Below, piece after piece: positions 5,663 through 5,782 of a DNA stretch of 5,782 bases. The stretch covers positions 1 through 5,782 of the forward strand of contig CAJTVL010000157.1 in NCBI GenBank assembly GCA_910579425.1. The letters are read 5' to 3'. Position numbers and translations under genes: made by a program. The notes below the pieces were generated by a model. That model was not told the origin of the DNA, searched no databases, and saw only the letters and a list, made by a program, of their open reading frames with translations. Numbering within the stretch: the stretch's first letter is position 1; the number at the start of each line of letters is the position of its first letter. This stretch comes from an uncultured Lachnospiraceae bacterium (GTDB lineage Bacteria; Bacillota; Clostridia; Lachnospirales; Lachnospiraceae).

Positions 5663-5782
5663 ATTTCCCGTTAAAAAACTTCAGTTGAATGACTGTATGG
5701 CGGTAGAGGATGCGGGGGTGGGTTACAGTAAGATTGCGTTTTATTAGGAAAACACACTGCCAAAAGGATTTTGTGCTTTGGC
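5663..5782. other. Gene-free end of window, with a possible MORN-gene remnant and a hairpin
   Basis: No supported gene is visible on either strand. A short frame from ATG 5697 reads GYSKIAFY before a TAG at 5745-5747, resembling DYSKITFHKEE in the MORN protein; it has no good ribosome binding site. At the very end GCCAAA (5759-5764) and TTTGGC (5777-5782) form a 6-bp inverted repeat with a 12-base loop, cut by the window edge, so it may be part of a longer stem. No clear terminator follows the Nudix gene within the window. Confidence 0.3.

Noticed and set aside
1..5782. CRISPR arrays, tRNA or rRNA genes, insertion sequences
   Set aside because: No spaced direct repeats, no cloverleaf-like or rRNA-like sequence, and no transposase or recombinase reading frame was seen.

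Overview
The window looks like a chromosomal segment from an anaerobic Clostridia member, most likely the Lachnospiraceae (clostridial cluster XIVa) or a close relative. The pointers are an NfnAB-type electron-bifurcating transhydrogenase gene pair, strong GGAGG ribosome binding sites, mid-range GC, and a membrane-anchored MORN-repeat protein next to a zinc-ribbon membrane protein and rlmH. No species can be named from the sequence alone. Every supported gene is on the + strand.

Layout. (1) Bases 1-498 hold the 3' part of nfnA, the FAD/[2Fe-2S] subunit; its start lies upstream of the window. (2) A 99-base gap, 499-597, carries several overlapping, mutually exclusive inverted repeats. (3) Bases 598-1986 hold nfnB, the GltA-like large subunit, followed by a clean Rho-independent terminator at 2000-2030. 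(4) An AT-rich stretch, 2031-2138, contains a 12-bp-arm palindrome and an extended -10 promoter. (5) A membrane-anchored MORN-repeat protein gene ends at 3296. (6) A zinc-ribbon/two-TM protein gene (3364-4131) overlaps rlmH (4128-4607) by an ATGA junction. (7) Directly after rlmH, base composition drops: hand-counted 60-base lines give 35-37% GC, against 48-52% upstream. Here lie two compact, divergent enzyme genes: a pyroglutamyl-peptidase-like protein with a recognisable Glu/Cys/His triad, and a zinc-ribbon Nudix hydrolase resembling a shortened NudC. (8) Bases 5663-5782 have no supported gene, but contain a short stretch resembling part of the MORN gene.

How the genes work together. NfnA and NfnB form one complex that couples ferredoxin and NADH oxidation to NADPH formation; the structured gap may tune expression of the second subunit. 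The MORN gene is its own transcription unit behind the terminator. The zinc-ribbon gene and rlmH are translationally coupled. The two AT-rich genes have small gaps and strong RBSs and probably ride on the rlmH transcript, but their composition suggests separate acquisition.

The observations most worth a second look are the interlocked inverted repeats in the nfnA-nfnB gap, the abrupt composition change at the 3' end of rlmH (a known integration site for SCC elements in staphylococci), and the shortened Pcp-like enzyme. No complete new system can be demonstrated from this window.
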